Below are positions 31,321 to 42,100 of a stretch of 64,000 nt of DNA, piece after piece (the stretch's first letter is position 1; the number at the start of each line of letters is the position of its first letter). The position numbers and the translations under genes were made by a program. This stretch comes from Prorocentrum cordatum. Its lineage: Eukaryota > Sar > Dinophyceae > Prorocentrales > Prorocentraceae. Location of the stretch: the NCBI GenBank assembly GCA_963575745.1, contig CAUYUJ010003047.1, forward strand, positions 383,553-447,552, given 5' to 3'. The notes under the pieces are model-generated. The model saw only the letters and a program-made list of their open reading frames with translations. It did not search any database and was not told the DNA's origin.

Positions 31321-31969
31321 CTAAAATGCCAGCGCAGCTTTTGAGACGCGCCAGGAATTTCCCATCGGTAAACGCCATCGCGGCTGCATCAGCTGTGCCA
31401 AACCACCTTGCCGATCTGATTTTGGCCCCCGGATGCGTCAGCACTGTTTGTTCTGTTGTGGGAGGGCGGGTGGGAATGGGCATGCCATGCTTGACTCGCT
31501 CGAGCTGGCTTACTTGATCATGCCCCTACTCCTCCTCCTCCTCGTCCTCCTCCTCCTCCTCCTCCTCATCCTCCTCCTCGTCCTCCTCCTCGTCCTCCTC
31601 CACCTCACCCTCCCCTCCCCTTTTTTGCCTCGCTCCTCGTCCACGTCCTCTCCCTTCTCCAAACCCCCTCCTCCACCCGCTCCGCCTCGGCGCAACACAC
31701 CTGCTTCAGTCGCGGGGCCGTCGGGGGGCAGGCTCCGGAGCGAGCGGGCGCCTGGCCGCCCCCTCGCCCAAGATCTCCGCGCACATGTCGCCCGGACGCG
31801 CTGCTTCCGCGTGTGGGCGCGGCGCCCCTCTCGCGGGGGGCCGCAGCGCAGGAGCGCGGCAGCGGCAGCGGAGCCGCGGGAGGGCGGGCGAGCGGCTGCC
31901 CTCGCGCAGGGGCTGCTGCCTGGCGCTGCTGTCCTCGCGCAGGCGCTTGTGCGCGCAGCCTGCGCGTGC
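31321..31969. other. Spacer with a (CTC)n tract, no gene recognised
   Basis: CTC triplets at about 31523-31605. Remaining sequence is GC-rich, and its long frames continue into the adjoining satellite. Confidence 0.5.
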
Positions 31970-33195
31970 AAGCGGCGCTGCTGTCTCGGCGCGGCGCACG
32001 CGTCGCTCCCGCCACGCCCGTCGGGAATTTGGCTGCTCGAGCGAAAAAAAAAGGGCCGACGGGCGATCTCGCCGAATCGCCGCGCAAGGACTTTCTGGAG
32101 TGCTGCTCTGCTGTCTCGGCGCGGCGCATGCGCCGCGCCCGCCGCGACCGTCGGAAATCCGGCGGCCTTCCTGAAGTGCTGCTCCGCTGCCTCGGCGCGG
32201 CGCATGCGCCGCGCTCGCCGCGCCCGTCGGGAATTTGGCCGCTCGAGCAAAAAAGGCCGAAGGGCGATCTCGCCGCATCGCCGCGCAAGGACTTTCTGAA
32301 GTGCTGCTCTGCTGTCTCGGCGCGGCGCATGCGCCGCGCTCGCCGCGCCCGTCGGGAATTTGGCCGCTCGAGCAAAAAAGGCCGAAGGGCGATCTCGCCG
32401 CATCGCCGCGCAAGGACTTTCTGAAGTGCTGCTCTGCTGTCTCGGCGCGGCGCATGCGCCGCGCTCGCCGCGCCCGTCGGGAATTTGGCCGCTCGAGCAA
32501 AAAAGGCCGAAGGGCGATCTCGCCGCATCGCCGCGCAAGGGCCGCATCGCCGCGCAAGGACTTTCTGAAATACTGCTCTGCTGTCTCGGCGCGGCGCATG
32601 CGTCGTGCTCGCCGCGACCATCGGAAATTTGGCCGCTCGAGCAAACAAAAAACGTAAGGGCGATCGTGCCGCATCGCCGCGCAAGGACTGTCTGAAATGC
32701 TGCTCTGCTGTCTGGGGGAGGCGCATGCGTCGCGCTCGCCGTGCCCGCCGGGGATTTAGCCGCTCGGGCAAAAAAGGCCGAGGGGCGATCCCGCCGCGTC
32801 GCCGCGCAAGGACTTTCTGAAGTGCTGCTCCGCTGCCTCGGCGCGGCGCGTGCGTCGCGCTCGACGTGTCCATCGGGAATTTGGCCGTTCGAACAAAAAA
32901 GGCCGAAGGGCGATCTCGCCGCATCGCCGCGCAAGGGCTTTCTGGAATGCTGCTCTGCTGTCTCGGCGCGGCGCATGCTTCGTGTCCGCCGTGCCCGTCG
33001 GGAATTTGGCCGTTCGAGCAAAAAAAGGCCGGCCGATGGGCGATCCCGCCGCATGGCGGACTTTCTGAAGTGCTGCTCTGCTGTCTCGGCGCGGCGCATG
33101 CGTCGTGCCTTCCGTGCCCATCGGGAATTTGACCGCTCGAGCAAAGAAGGCCGAAGGGCGATCTCGGGACATCGCCGCGCAAGGACTTTCTGCAG
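31970..33195. repeat. 125-bp satellite array, about ten copies
   Basis: Unit marked by actttctgaagtgctgctct, gtctcggcgcggcgcatgcg and gggaatttggccgctcgagc, recurring every 125 bases (for example 32291 and 32416). Some copies are shortened, and one has a duplicated gccgcatcgccgcgcaag. Very long minus-strand frames are satellite artefacts. Confidence 0.93.
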
Positions 33196-33320
33196 TGCCA
33201 TACACGGGTCTCCCCTATACATGGGCGTGCCAGTCCCAAGACCAAGCGGTGCAACCATTGAGTCCCATCATCCGGCGCCCTCGCAGATGCCTGACCCCCA
33301 ACATCAGGGGGCCTCGCTGC

Positions 33321-33513
33321 GGGCACTTATATCCATATCCAGAGCGTCGTGCACTTGTTGGGAAGGGGTGCCGCAAGGCCGAGGCACACTGGATATGAAA
33401 AACAATCTAACATTCTGGGGCAAGATTTTTATCGATATCCAGTGCGCCTCCAGTTTCTGTGGAAGAGAGCCCAAAGCTCCAAGACGCACTGGATGTGGAT
33501 ATAACTGTTGCCC
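33321..33513. mobile_element. Family M nested palindromic element
   Basis: Outer ends cttatatccatatccagagc gtc and gacgcactggatgtggatat aac are inverted. An inner pair, cactggatatgaaaaacaat and tttttatcgatatccagtgc, is inverted as well, giving a hairpin inside a hairpin. Confidence 0.75.
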
Positions 33514-33791
33514 GCACTCGCATAACCCAGCCCGCCCGAGGAGGAGCCGCGGGGAGACGACTCCGCGGAGCACCTCCCCAGCACTCCTGTGCCGGCAGGC
33601 CTGCCTCGGGACAGCGGGGCCCCGAGGTGGCAGCCGCGCGCAGGCCGACGCCGACCTCTCGCGCAGCATCCTCTCGCGCACGACCCCGCACGGCGAGGGC
33701 GAGCGGGCGGGGAAGCGATCCCTCCGCGCCGCGTCCGGAGCCCTGCCGCGCAGCGGCAGGGCTCGGGCCGCGCCGCAGCCGGGGAGACCAG
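33514..33791. other. Possible exon region, not resolved
   Basis: The sequence is flanked by short elements, as exons are elsewhere in this window. Its minus-strand frames are arginine/alanine-rich and match no family I know. Confidence 0.3.
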
Positions 33792-33936
33792 AAGGTACCG
33801 CGGCCGCTGCTCCCCGGACCTCTCACGGGGTGCGCTCTGACCAGGGTTTTCCGAGGCGAGCCCAGCGGTGGCGACGAGGGCCGCCCAGGAGACCCAGCAG
33901 GGGGAAAACGAGGCAAGGGCAGAGGTGTGGGTACCT
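33792..33936. mobile_element. Family J inverted-repeat element, copy 2
   Basis: Ends aggtaccgcggccgct and agaggtgtgggtacct are imperfect inverted repeats. The interior (ggacctctcacgggg, tctgaccagg, gaggcgagcccagcggtggc) matches dynein intron 5. Confidence 0.85.
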
Positions 33937-33948
33937 CCTTCCTTGAGT

Positions 33949-34118
33949 TACCTACCAGACCACCCCAACCCAACCCGAAGGCCCGAATTTCGGGTCGGGG
34001 GGGGGGGCTCATGGGTTCCATGCGTGTTTTTTCTATGTTCCCCGACCCCCCCCCCACTGGAAAATGGAGGGCAGATTGAGGCCTTCGGGTTGGGTTTGGG
34101 TGGTTTGGCAGGTGGTGA
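33949..34118. mobile_element. Family E inverted-repeat element, copy 2
   Basis: Nearly the same sequence as the whole-intron copy at 11169-11343, including cctaccagaccaccccaacc at the left and the gttccatgcgtgttttttct interior. Separated from the family J copy by only a dozen bases. Confidence 0.88.
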
Positions 34119-34320
34119 TTCCTCCTCTCAGCAGCAGGTCCGTGTCGACCCGCGGCGCCCCGCGCTTCCGGAGCGGCGCCCCGGCAACTGCGGCAGGGCA
34201 GGGACGCGGCACGGCAGGGGCAGCGAGAGCCCCGGCGACGCAGCAGCGCCTGAGGCGGCGCCCTGCGGACGACCGGCAGGCACGCGGCCCAGCGGGGACG
34301 CGACCCCGCGGCCCCTAGCC

Positions 34321-34480
34321 TCACGTCGGGCCTGTCCCTCTGCAGGCGCTCTTTGGGCGAACGACGGAACATACCCCAAACATGAAACTCGGAAATGGCC
34401 ACGTGCAGTAAAACATCGTCCACGCACGAATCTTTGACTATTTGGGAATCTTCCTCCTGCAGAGGGACAGGCCCGACCTG
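34321..34480. mobile_element. Family A foldback element, copy 3
   Basis: Ends tcacgtcgggcctgtccctc and gagggacaggcccgacctga. Flanks ccctagcc and ccctggcc differ at one of eight positions, consistent with an old 8-bp duplication. Confidence 0.85.
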
Positions 34481-34600
34481 ACCCTGGCCTGGTGGCGCAC
34501 TCGGCGCCAAAGCTACTTTGGGCAGGGCCGCCTGCGGACCGCCGCCAGCACAACAAGACCAGGCACCGGCTGCAGCTTGGCTCCAGCCCCAAGGGCACCA

Positions 34601-34789
34601 AGTACACGTCGGTCGGAAGAAGTAGGTAAAAACATGAAGTAGGAAGGCGGATTAAGTTGATTGGGTCCAGGCCCCCCCAGAGAATAACAAAACACAGCAA
34701 AAGCGTGCCGATTCTTGAAGTAGGAAGGCGCTTGAAGTAGACTGGGATCTGCACATCCAAAAATACCTACTTCCAACGACCAGCGTGTA
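34601..34789. mobile_element. Family L inverted-repeat element, complete copy
   Basis: Outer ends cggtcggaagaagtaggta and tacctacttccaacgacc are inverted, with atgaagtaggaaggcggatt and cgcttgaagtagactgggat inside. A second copy is split across 44058-45173. Confidence 0.8.
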
Positions 34790-35998
34790 CGTACCTGCGT
34801 CTTGTCTCTCGATCCCCCATTATCCGACAGGCTGCGCCACTTTCTCTTCATATATGGCAATTGTGGGAGGGAGGGTGCGACTCGGCGGGGCCCGCTGACT
34901 GGTCCGACCTGGCTGACTGGCCTCCTCCTCCCCACATGCTCCTCCTCCAATCCTCTCCTTCTGCCGCCCCTGATCCCTTCTCCTCTCCTCCCACTCACCC
35001 GAGCCCTCACTATCCTCGTCCACCACCTCCTCCTCCTCCTCCTCCTCCTCCTCCTGGTCTTCCACCTCCTCAGTTCCCTCTCCTCCTCATCCTACTCCTC
35101 TACTGCTCTTCCAGCCCAGACCTCCATCGGATAAACTTTGCCACTCGTGGTAACCGGTTCGGCCTCTGGGGCTTATGGGGAAGCGGTCGAGAACTCGAGT
35201 AAACAACAACCTCTGAGGTCTGGGTACATACCCTTGCACACTCACCCCTTCTCGTTGCCTGCCCGACCTTGGATGAACGACGCCGGCGACTCGAAGAAAC
35301 ATGCCTCCTCCTCCTCCTCCGCCATCTTCTTCTCCTGCTCCTCCTCCTCCTCCTCCTCCTCCTCCTCCTCCTCCTCCTCCTCCTCCCCCTCCTCCTCCTC
35401 CTCCTCCCCCTCCTCCCCCTCCTCCTCCTCCTCCTCCTCCTCCTCCTCCTCCTCCTCCCCCTCCCCCTCCTCGTCTTCCTCCTCGTCTCCCACTGACCGC
35501 ATGCTTTTCAGCGCTGCTGACGCGACGCCTGCAAGTCTCACAGTCCCCGCCACCCGAGAGGCGCGCGCGCCGCCCCCGGCAAACGCGAAGGGCGGCAGCG
35601 CCACCTCCTGTCTCCACTGCGCGGCGCCACTCCCTCACGATGAACCCTGGCGCGCCTTCCGCGCCTGGGCTCTACATACCCTGACATTTGGTGCCATGCA
35701 GAAGAAGAATAAGAAGAAGAATAATAAGAAGAATAATCATAATAATAATAATAATAATAAGAAGAAGAAGACGAAGGAGAACAATAATAAGAACAACAAA
35801 CAAAAATAAAGAAACGCGCCAGACGTTTGCCCCCCCCCCCCCGCCTCGGGCCGTGTGGTCCTCACGGATCGATCCAGCCCGAGGAGACCCGCAGACGGGC
35901 TGGGTCGAGACTTCCCTTCGGCTACTCCGTTCACTCTGTCGCGCCGTTACTTGCAACGCCAGATGTCGGGGCGTGCACGCATACAGAGCTGAGACCGC
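34790..35998. other. 3' flank of the dynein gene: CTC tracts and an (AAG/AAT)n tract
   Basis: (CTC)n at about 35026-35058 and 35302-35480, and imperfect gaagaataa triplets at 35697-35810. No coding frame recognised between the element cluster and the dynein stop codon. Confidence 0.7.
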
Positions 35999-36187
35999 TC
36001 AGTGTTTGAGGGCCAAGAAGGCTGCCACACCCGCTTTGATCCACTTGCTCACGGGCTGGTCTGTGGGCAGCTCCAAGTAAAGCACAAAGTTCGTACTGTG
36101 GCCCGTCGTGAGGAGCACGCCCTTGCGAGACAGCACCTTGTACGTCGGACAGCGGTAGTCCAGCGGGTTGGGGACCCGGTTCTTGAC
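35999..36187 (-). CDS. DNAH1: Dynein exon 12 and stop
   Basis: Encodes VKNRVPNPLDYRCPTYKVLS, TTGHSTNFVLYLELPTDQP and ALKH before TGA. Acceptor tcccag|gtcaag. Confidence 0.95.
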   Translation of the reverse strand, partial: VKNRVPNPLDYRCPTYKVLSRKGVLLTTGHSTNFVLYLELPTDQPVSKWIKAGVAAFLALKH

Positions 36188-39100
36188 CTGGGAGGGCCCC
36201 GACCTTGTCCTCCATCCTCCCCCTCCTGGGCCCCCCCAGATTCTCTACACGCCCATGATCAGCCCACAAAGACTGCTGGGGAGGGGAAGGGCGGTGTAAT
36301 CGGATTGGCGAGCAGAGCGGAGAAACTCCGACCGGCAGGAACCACAGGGCGGGAATCTCGGTGAACAGCTCCTTGGGCTTAGAGTCCTCCAGCTGGTGGG
36401 ACGATCGGTCCCAGCGGCACCCCTCGAGGAACAAGCCGTATATGTAGACGCCGTCCTCGGGAGCCTCCTTGAGCTCATGCTTCGGCTCCACGATATCGTC
36501 CAAAGTTTTCTGGCTGTACGATAAAAGGTCGATCTCTTCCCCATACTTGCGAGCGTAATTCTGCATAGCCCCCGTGAAGAAAGCCTGCGGGAAGAAGATA
36601 CCGCTAATCCAATGGCACGGAGGCGTCTTGCCGAGATCGTACCACATCTGGAAGAAGCCGCAGCGTGCAATGATGTCTAGGTACCAGCTGCTCAGCGGCT
36701 TCAAGGACAGGGGACCCTTCTTCGACCACAGCTCAGGGACCTCGTTCACAAACATCGATTTGCCCACCTGCTCGAGATCGAAAGTCATGACGATCAATCC
36801 CTTGATAGCCTTGCGGAAAGCCTTCAAAGATGCGTCCATCTCCCAGAGCAGCTTGTTGTACCGCAGGCACTCCTGCTTCACCACTGTGTTCATTGACTCA
36901 TCGTATCTAGTCGGGAACCGCACCTCGCACAGGTCCAACGGGAACGGGTTAGGCATGCGTTCCTGAATTCCAGCGGCCGTCTCGTCCATCACGTCGTCCG
37001 CGGACTTGCCCCCTTCACCCGATCCCCCCGCAGAGACCATGCTGGTCATTCCGACGAGCAACTTCAGAGCCTCGTCCTGTGCACACGTGATGTTGCAATT
37101 GTCGTGCAGACCGAACGCCTCCGGCATCGGGAACAGCGGCAAGCCACGGATGTACTCCACAAACTGCTCCACGGTGTCAGCCTCACCGGGCATCAACGTT
37201 CGAGCGCGAGTTCGAATTCAAGAAACAAGGTTTTTCGAATTCGATCCCGACTGCAACGTGACGATTGTGGTTCCAAGTTTAAAGTTGACGTGCACAAGCG
37301 TAGGCTTGGATGCACGCGCTTGACGGACCTAGCCTGCGGGGCGTAGTAGTACCCGCTGGTCGAGTACTTATACTCCTCTTTCTGCTGGACTGCCTCGGGG
37401 CAAATGAAGGTCTGCAGGATGGTGGATATAAGCAACTTGTCCTTGTCGTCTGTGACGCGCCCACCGTAGTTGATGCTGGCGCCGAGGAAGTTAAGGACCT
37501 TGTAAGGAACTTCCTCGTACTGATTGATGAAGAGCATAAGCTGCTGGCGGCACACGGCCAAGTCCTCTGGCGTGAAGCCGTACGGAATGTTCCAGCCGAT
37601 GGGCCCGAACTTCCTGCGGTCCTGCACGACGGCGTGGAAGAAACAGAAACCGAAGAGCATTGGCTTGAAAACCTCTGGCTTCTCCGACTCCTCGAACAAC
37701 TTGTCCTCGGCGGTAGCAATAACCCCCCCATTGGAAAACACCCCTCAGCGAAAACGGCCCAAGACCAGACCTTGCGTTCGCAGGCCCGATAAAAACGTGG
37801 GGCCACAACGCAATCCTGAGAGCCGAGCAAGGGCAATTCGCTGGTCGATTTGGCGGGGCGGGGGGTTCTGACGACATCCGATGTCCGTGACCAGGGAGTA
37901 GGAGCGCAGCAGATTCGCCCGCAGCCCAGAGGGAGGCTCGTTCGTCATCTTGACGCCGTTCTGCAGAACCTGGGCGGCGGCGAGCGGAGGCCCGGGTGCG
38001 TGCACGAGAGAACAAGGAGCCGCTCGAGATCGGGTCCAAGTCCAGGGAGGGCTCTCTCCTTGGCCCGATGGGCAACAGGTTCTGCACTCGTCTCTCGGCT
38101 GGCACTGCTGACCTCTGACTGCGCCTGCCCCCAGGATGGCTGCAAAAGGCTAGACATGGAACCAATGGAAAGGAACGAGTCTGGCCCCCGAAGTCTGGCC
38201 AACCCTGAATGAATGAGCACCGGGACGTGCAGCCATGTTGGGCCCTGACTCCAAGAGTCTGGACCCTTTTCTTAGAGCCCGTGGCAGCTGCCTCCTCGGA
38301 GACAAGACCTTAAAGTAAAACGAGATACAAGTGGAGGTGGACGGCTTTGGAAGCGTCGAGGGACGAGGGAAGACAGACGGAGTGAAGGGGCCGAACTGTC
38401 TCACACAATCTCTGGGTGTGTATGTGTGGCTGACGTGCCACGGCCGTGCTGTTTTTACCGACTGTGCTCGCTAAGCGCGGCCATCGCCAAATTGTCTGCA
38501 CACGACTCGCCCTGCTTTGTCCACCCGCCTGCTACGCCAGGCGGAATTGACGCTAAACGTGGCCCGCCTAACCTGTTCACTGCAATAGCGTCACTCGCCC
38601 ACTTTAGGACAGAGTGTGGGTGACGTGGGCAAGTATCCACGGTGCGGATGATTTCAGCCTCTCCCTAAGGCCCTGAGGTTTCTCCAATTGACGCCCTTCC
38701 CAGAAGCGTCAGGGCAGGGCCCCACCAGACCCCCCGCCCCAACAACACCCGCATATGACAAGAAACAGTACCGCTGTGAAAACGCTTCAAGGAGGACGAG
38801 GAGGAGGAGGAGGAGGAGGAGGAGGAGGCTTAGCCTGCCGAAGAAGAAGAGAAGGAGGAGGCAACGAGTAAAAATGGTGCCCCTATAGTCCGCGGCGGGA
38901 CTGCGGGCGCGAGGGCGGGGCCGCCGGCTCACCGAGGGTGGGGCGAGCCGTCGCCGTCGGGGAGTGCTCGAGGTATGGAGCCCCGTGCGCCGGGGCAGCG
39001 CGATGGAGGTTTGTGAAGGGGCCCTGGGACACACAAATAAATACACACAAACAAAACTATTCCCTATATTTTCTTATATTTTCTGGGTTTTTGTCTTCCC

Positions 39101-42100
39101 CCCCACTTCCCATATTTTCTCATATCTTCCTGGGGATCGACGATTAATTGTGTCTGTGTTTTTTGTTTCCCTCCTGAGTTTGCGGGCACTGCTGGGGGTG
39201 GTCCCCGGATGACCCGGAGGGAGCCAGACCCAGACGGGGGCGCTCTGGTCGGGCGGGAGGCCTGGCCGCGGTAGCGGGCAAAGCTCCCATGCAGAGCCCC
39301 AGGGGGCTGCTGCAATTGCTGCTGCTGTTGCTGCTGCTGCTGTTGCTGTTGCTGCTGCTGTTGCTGTTGCTGTTGTTGTTGCTGTTGCTGTTGCTGCTGC
39401 AGCTGCTGGAGCGACTCGCAGGGTCCGGTCAGGCTTGGGTCGTTGGGCGAAGGCTGGAGGTCGATGGGCGGAGGTGGAGGTGGAAGGTCGGACACTGGGT
39501 CCTGGAGGTCGGAGCGCTGCGGTGGCGGAAGCTGGAGGTCGATGGGCGGAGGCTGACATTGAAAGTTGGATGCTGGACGCTGGAGGTCGGAGCATTGAAA
39601 CGGCAGGAGCTGGAGGTCGATAGGTGGAGGCGGGAGTGGAAGGTTGGATGCTGGGCGCGGGAGGTCGGAGCGCTGAGGTGGTGGAAGATGGCGGTCGACT
39701 GGTGGAGCTGGAAGTGGAAGGTCGGATGCTGGGTGCTGGAGGTCGGAGCGCTGTGGCTGGAGGCCGCGAGGTGGTGGTGGGAGTTGAATGTCGGATGCAG
39801 GAGTCTGGGGCGCTGAGGTGGTGGAAGCTGGAGGTCGATAGCTGGAGGTGAGAGTGGAGAGGCGCATGTTGGATGCTGGAGGTCGGAGCGCTGAGGTGGC
39901 TGGAGCTGTCTGCGCGGCTGTGTCCCGATTTCCGCCGGCACTGCTGGCGCCACAGCCTCCTGTGGCACGGGCGGCATGTGCATCGTGCTTTCGACTGTGT
40001 GCCCTCCCGACGCGGGCTAAATTGTAGTCAACCGCCCTTGGCTCGTCCCGTGGAGTTGCTGCTGGCGCAGTCTGGAGGTGGAAGTATGAAGGCTGGCCGC
40101 GGTGACGGCGATGTTGCCGTTGACGTTGTCGGGATGGCTGGTCTTAATGTCGTGATGGTCGTGGGCGTTGTGCTGCTGGTCCCAGGCCTGGGCGTCCTTG
40201 TCCAACTGCATCTCGCCGTGGCGCGGTGGAGGTTCAGGGAACCAGACCCAGACGGGGGTGCTCTGGTCGGGTGGGAGGCCTGGCCGCGGTGACATGCACA
40301 TCTCCCAGAGCCCCAGGGGCTGCTGCAATTGTTGTTGCCGCCGCCGCTGCTGCTGGAGCGACTCTCGGAGTCCGGTCAGGCTTGGGTCGTTGGGCGAAAG
40401 CTGGACGTCGCTAAGTGGAGGTGGAAGTAGAAAGTCGGATGCTGGGTGCTGGGTCGGAACGCTGCGGTGGCGGAAGCTGGATGTCGATAGGTGGAGCTGG
40501 AAGTAGAAAGTCAGATGCTGGATTTAGCAGATCGGAACGCTGAGGTGGTGGAAGCTGGAGGTCAACAGGTGGAAACTGGAGGTCGATAGGTGGAAGTGGA
40601 AGTGGAAAGTCGGATGCTGGGTGCTGGAGGCTGGAACGCGCAGGTTGGAGGTCGATAGGTGGAGGTGGACGTGGATAGTCGGATGCTGGGTGCTGGAGAT
40701 CGTGCTGATTGATGTGCGTGCTGCTGGTTGGTTGCGGGCGCCGCGCGGCTGAGACCTTGTGGGGCGGCGAGGGTAGGTGGGGCGCCTGGGGCGGTCTGGC
40801 AGCGCGAGTAATGCCGTCGCGCGGGCGCGGAGTCGGGTGCAAAGGAGGAAAAGATGGAGAAGAAGCAGTGTGGACGACATACCAACGCTGGGACAGGTCA
40901 GATGGATCGGTGCCAGTGCGATGGCGAAGTGGGGGGTCACCGTCGCCGCCATGGCAATGGGCCCGGGGGGCGAAGCAGACCGAGAAAGGGAGTCGCTGCC
41001 TGAGAAGCTGAGATTGCTGCTCCTTTGCGGTGCGACAACCGAATGCCGCCGGGGCCACCCCCGTGGGCTGCGCGGTTTCCCCGCGGGGCTGCGGGCGAGG
41101 ATCGCGGGTGGCTTGAATCCTGCTCTGGCGGCGCAGGGGCGGCGGCGCGCGCTCGGTGGAGCGCTGCTCGGGGGTCCGCGGAGGCGGAGCTGGCGGCGGA
41201 GGTTGGAGGTGGCGGCAGACGCGCTGTGCTGCGCGGCGGGCCCAGCGGCGCTGCCGAGGCGTCGGGGCGCGACGCCGCTCCGAGGGGGCGCAGCGGCTGG
41301 AACGGGGAACGACGCGGCCGCCGCACTGCGCGGATGCCGCCGCGGGGGCGCGCCGGTGTTGCGCGGGCCCGGGACAGCGTCGGCCGGCACTGGACGCGCC
41401 GCTGGGCGAGGAGTGGATATGTATCCTCGCCCGCCACGGCGCACTGAGGCGCGGCAGCCTGCTGCTCGGCCACGATCTCGGCGCGGACCTCCTCGTGCGG
41501 GCGGGCACGAGGAGGGGGAGGCTCCGCTCGGCGCACTTCTGCGCTGCTTGTCGCAGGCCTCGCCGAGGTGGCGCGCGCGTTGTGACGGCGGGGCCGCGCC
41601 AGCCGGGTGCCGACGAGTTCCTGCTGCAAGGCTGCTGCCCTGGGCGCTGTCGAGCGGCCTTTCCCGCCGGCGCGGGGCACGCGGTCTCCGGCGGCAACCC
41701 ATGGCCTCACCTAGACGAGCGAAAGGGCGTCGTCGAGCACTGGTGCCGCGGCGGACGTGCTGCTGCTGCTGGAGCGGCTGTTGTTGCTGCTGCTGTTGCT
41801 GCTGCTACTGCGGTCGTGGGTCGTTGCTGCGGCTGGAGTGGCTGCAGCTGCTGGAGCGCGGATCGTTGGTCGCTGCTGTTGCTAGAGCTGCTGTGATGTG
41901 GTGAGCCCGGGTTGTTCAAGACTTAGCAGACTTAGCAAGCTGGTTTCGGAAACTTACAAGTTGCGCTAACTGAACGCGATTAGTTGTAAGTGCTTGCAGG
42001 TTGACGTGAAGCCACTGCATTTTTAGGTCCCGAATTGTTGATTTTGTACGCGCGAGGCGCAAGGCGAGCGACACCCATACATTCGAATGCACAGTTTGTT

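Noticed and set aside
31510-33326. Minus-strand frames of 573 and 582 codons
   Set aside because: They run through the 125-bp satellite; peptide repeats reflect the satellite unit read in rotating phases.
40411-41702. Overlapping frames of about 400 codons on both strands in dynein intron 8
   Set aside because: GC-rich sequence keeps several frames open at once; composition is alanine, arginine and proline without motifs.
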